From contig OY782499.1 in NCBI GenBank assembly GCA_963677815.1, positions 992,001-1,056,000 on the forward strand: DNA of 64,000 nt, read 5' to 3'. The translations under genes and the position numbers were made by a program. The DNA comes from JAEKNW01 sp963677815 (GTDB lineage Bacteria; Cloacimonadota; Cloacimonadia; Cloacimonadales; JAFGVF01). Below, in pieces: positions 61,623 to 64,000 of this stretch (the stretch's first letter is position 1; each line of letters starts with the position of its first letter). The notes under the pieces are model-generated. The model worked only from the letters and a program-made list of their open reading frames with translations, made no database searches and had not been told where the DNA came from.

Positions 61623-64000
61623 ATGGTAAAATTATATAGAACAATAATTCTGTTCCTATTGCTTGTCTCTAGTATAACTTTGTCTGGAATTAACTATAAG
61701 TTAGGTAATTATAAAAGCTTTTATGGTAATAAGATAGACTATTATAATCTGGGTGCTAGAGAATTTCAAGATAACTTATTTTGGAGTGGAAGATTTCCAA
61801 CTACTGAAGAAGAAATAGATTTTACAAACAATAGAGTGGGAATTATTACTAAATTCAACTCTGTGCAAGCTTATCCTAAAATTTACATATCAATTGACCA
61901 ATATTTCGATAATCTATTTGCTTATTCCTTTGATAAAATTCTTTATGAAAATACTATAGCTTTTTTCCAACAAGAAGAAAGAGAAGAATCTGGTGGTTTA
62001 ATTCCTGATTTAGTCTTTGATTTGCCTAAATTTGCTCGTTCAAAAACAGTAAAAAGAATCTTTGGTGATAAGGCAGGTAGATTAAGTTTCTTTGGCTCTG
62101 AACGTCTGACAATTTCTGCTACCAGTACCAAGAATGATAATATAGCTTTATCTGAAGGCTCTAATGCCTCTACTCTTACTCCTAAAATGGAACAGAAACT
62201 TAATATGCAATTAAAGGGTACAATTGGTGAGAAAATCCATGTTGACCTCAAATATAATTCTGACCAAGAAGAGACCTTCTTTGATCCAAACAATATAAAT
62301 ATTTCTTATAAGGGCTTTGATGATGAGATAGTTCAGACTATTGAAGCTGGTGATATATCCCTTGATTTATCAGGTTCTTCCCAGTATGTTGGCTCAATTT
62401 CTTCTTCACAAGGACTCTTCGGTATTAGAACTGACTTGAAGATTGGTGCTCTAGAAATCACCGCTATTATGAGTCAGGAAGAAGGTAAGAAAAATAAAAT
62501 GACTTTTGAGTCTAAGGCTCAAGCGGACTCTTCTGTAGTTAATGCTAGAGATTACTCAAGGAGAGACAGGTATTATATTATAAACCCTTATGAATTGTAT
62601 ATGCTTTATCAAAATGGCGATACTATAGCAGGAACTTCAGCACCTATACCTCAAGGTTGGGTAAATAATGCTATTAAGTTAGATAATAATGGTTCTCTTC
62701 TTCTTTTTGATGATCAGGTTTTACCAGCAGATGGATCGCTTCTTGTATATCTAGATGATATGAATGCAACTAATAATACTGCTACTATTCCTGGATTTGA
62801 GTCTGTCCAAACTGGTTCTCCTTTTATTCCCCAGTTTGATCTTCTAGAAGAAGGTGTTGATTATTATTATGATTACGATTCAGGTATTATCACCTTAAAC
62901 AAAACTATTAATCGAAACTATACACTTGGTGTAAGATATGTCCAAAGAAATGGCTTATCTGTTCCAAGAAATGACCAAACAAATGATGAGCAAGTGCAAG
63001 TAAAATACATCAGGGTTTCTAACCAAGAATATAATCCAACTATTAATCCCAATCAGCCTAATTTTGAAATGAGCGATGGTGATAACGATGGACTTCCTGA
63101 TAATAGATTCTATACTTGGCATTATCAAATGAGAAATGTCTATAGTCTTAATTCACGTAATATCAATAATGAAGACTTCTCTCTAAGAGTCTTTACTAAT
63201 GATACTGCTGATAATACTAATGATTATTATGTACCTGAAGAGATTGATAATGCAGGTTTCTCAACATTGAATGAATATCTTCGCTTAGATACTAATGGAG
63301 ATGGTAAGGTTGATGGCTCTGATTCTTCGGTTAATTTAACAAGTGGTCTTATCTTTTATCCTTGGCTAGAACCTTTCAAACCTCTTGGAGATACCCTTCT
63401 CTATCAGAAGGAAAATGAAAATATTTCTTCAACTGAATATAGGTACAAGATGATTGTTAAGGGTAAAATTGGAACAGATGAAATTGCCTTAGGTCAGACT
63501 AATATTCTACGTGGTTCTGTGAAGGTAAGAGTAAATGGAAGTCTTCAAAATGAAAACATAGATTACTTAGTTGATTATGATTTTGGAAGAATTACCTTCC
63601 TAACAGCTGCAGGTAAAGACCCAAATGCCAAAGTAGAAATTGATTATGAATTTAAATCTGGTTTCGGTTTGGATAAGCGTCAGCTTTTTGGTATTAGAGC
63701 AGACTATAAGGGCTTTGATAACTTCAATATCGGTGGTACAATAATCTATAGGTCAGAAACTGTGCAAGATAAAAGACCAAAGATAGGTGAAGAGAATATG
63801 GAGCTCTTCTTGGCTGATATTGATAGTTCTTTTGAAGTTAAACCTAGATTTATGACAGATATGGTGGACTGGTTACCTCTGATAGAAACTGACAGTGAAT
63901 CATCTTTCAAATTATCTGGTGAAGTGGCTTTCTCAGCACCTAACATTTATGGTAATCCAGATGGTAAAAGAAAAGAAGCTTATATCGATGATATGGAAGG
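61623..64000 (+). CDS. sprA: T9SS translocon protein SprA, 5' part
   Basis: The open frame runs from the ATG at 61623 off the window edge, giving 792 codons. Signal peptide residues ~1-21 (VKLYRTIILFLLLVSSITLSG). The sequence carries SprA N-terminal-domain features: FGDKAGRLSFFGSERLTIS, KMEQKLNMQLKGTIGEKIHVDLKYNSDQE, repeated VDYYYDYDSGIITL / VDYDFGRITFL segments, GFGLDKRQLFGIRADYK and NPDGKRKEAYIDDME. SprA forms the large outer-membrane pore through which T9SS cargo leaves the cell; full-length members exceed 2000 aa, so less than half is here. It accounts for export of the sorting-domain proteins in this window. Confidence 0.92.
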   Translation, partial: MVKLYRTIILFLLLVSSITLSGINYKLGNYKSFYGNKIDYYNLGAREFQDNLFWSGRFPTTEEEIDFTNNRVGIITKFNSVQAYPKIYISIDQYFDNLFAYSFDKILYENTIAFFQQEEREESGGLIPDLVFDLPKFARSKTVKRIFGDKAGRLSFFGSERLTISATSTKNDNIALSEGSNASTLTPKMEQKLNMQLKGTIGEKIHVDLKYNSDQEETFFDPNNINISYKGFDDEIVQTIEAGDISLDLSGSSQYVGSISSSQGLFGIRTDLKIGALEITAIMSQEEGKKNKMTFESKAQADSSVVNARDYSRRDRYYIINPYELYMLYQNGDTIAGTSAPIPQGWVNNAIKLDNNGSLLLFDDQVLPADGSLLVYLDDMNATNNTATIPGFESVQTGSPFIPQFDLLEEGVDYYYDYDSGIITLNKTINRNYTLGVRYVQRNGLSVPRNDQTNDEQVQVKYIRVSNQEYNPTINPNQPNFEMSDGDNDGLPDNRFYTWHYQMRNVYSLNSRNINNEDFSLRVFTNDTADNTNDYYVPEEIDNAGFSTLNEYLRLDTNGDGKVDGSDSSVNLTSGLIFYPWLEPFKPLGDTLLYQKENENISSTEYRYKMIVKGKIGTDEIALGQTNILRGSVKVRVNGSLQNENIDYLVDYDFGRITFLTAAGKDPNAKVEIDYEFKSGFGLDKRQLFGIRADYKGFDNFNIGGTIIYRSETVQDKRPKIGEENMELFLADIDSSFEVKPRFMTDMVDWLPLIETDSESSFKLSGEVAFSAPNIYGNPDGKRKEAYIDDME

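Overview
The window is AT-rich and comes from a strictly anaerobic Gram-negative bacterium of the Fibrobacterota-Chlorobiota-Bacteroidota (FCB) superphylum. A Cloacimonadota-like lineage fits best, but that assignment is inference. The evidence is a full Rnf complex, [FeFe]-hydrogenase genes, hybrid cluster protein, the T9SS translocon gene sprA, and at least nine secreted proteins that end in a T9SS/FlgD-like sorting domain with the YPNPFNP motif. No tRNA, rRNA, CRISPR array, prophage or transposase gene was seen.

Layout: 30-4260 holds two T9SS cargo genes, the second broken by an in-frame TGA. 4261-5793 is gene-free and full of repeats. 5794-10999 (minus strand) is rnfCDGEAB. 11252-16135 (minus) is a five-gene hydrogenase locus: a group-B-type [FeFe] hydrogenase, two thioredoxin-like 2Fe-2S proteins, a PP2C/SpoIIE phosphatase and a PAS-containing hydrogenase-like putative sensor. 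16136-17407 is repeats. 17408-19306 is an FGE-fold lipoprotein. 19625-28661 (minus) holds RNA-modification genes (a THUMP methyltransferase, a Dus enzyme, truA), thiD, a TPR lipoprotein and hutH. 29636-45021 is a secreted-protein region: a C25 peptidase, an ECF-like sigma factor with a small secreted protein and its broken paralogue, a thermolysin-fold peptidase, and a 3.1-kb tandem duplication of two beta-propeller cargo genes. 45038-50948 (minus) is an Rrf2-controlled locus containing hcp. 51102-55766 holds two small membrane proteins, a beta-barrel protein and a TPR-sigma-54 activator. 55979-64000 holds another T9SS cargo, a lipoprotein with eight CHB_HEX_C repeats and an FGE fold, coaX and the 5' part of sprA.

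How it works together: Rnf couples ferredoxin oxidation to NAD+ reduction and an ion gradient. The hydrogenase locus would handle H2 and possibly sense it, with output through the phosphatase. HutH points to amino-acid use. Secreted peptidases and propeller proteins would leave through the T9SS whose SprA pore is encoded at the right edge.

Most interesting: (1) the Rrf2-cupin-cytosolic SBP-HypB-like GTPase-permease-less ABC ATPase-zinc ribbon-Hcp locus, with a repeated palindromic operator, which may be an undescribed metal/Fe-S handling system for Hcp or nitrosative stress; (2) two non-autonomous mobile element families worked out here. One is a 161-bp whole-length palindrome with 5-bp target duplications (four copies, one with its empty site preserved in a neighbouring duplicate). 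The other is a 468-bp element with perfect 24-bp terminal inverted repeats and an 8-bp target duplication.
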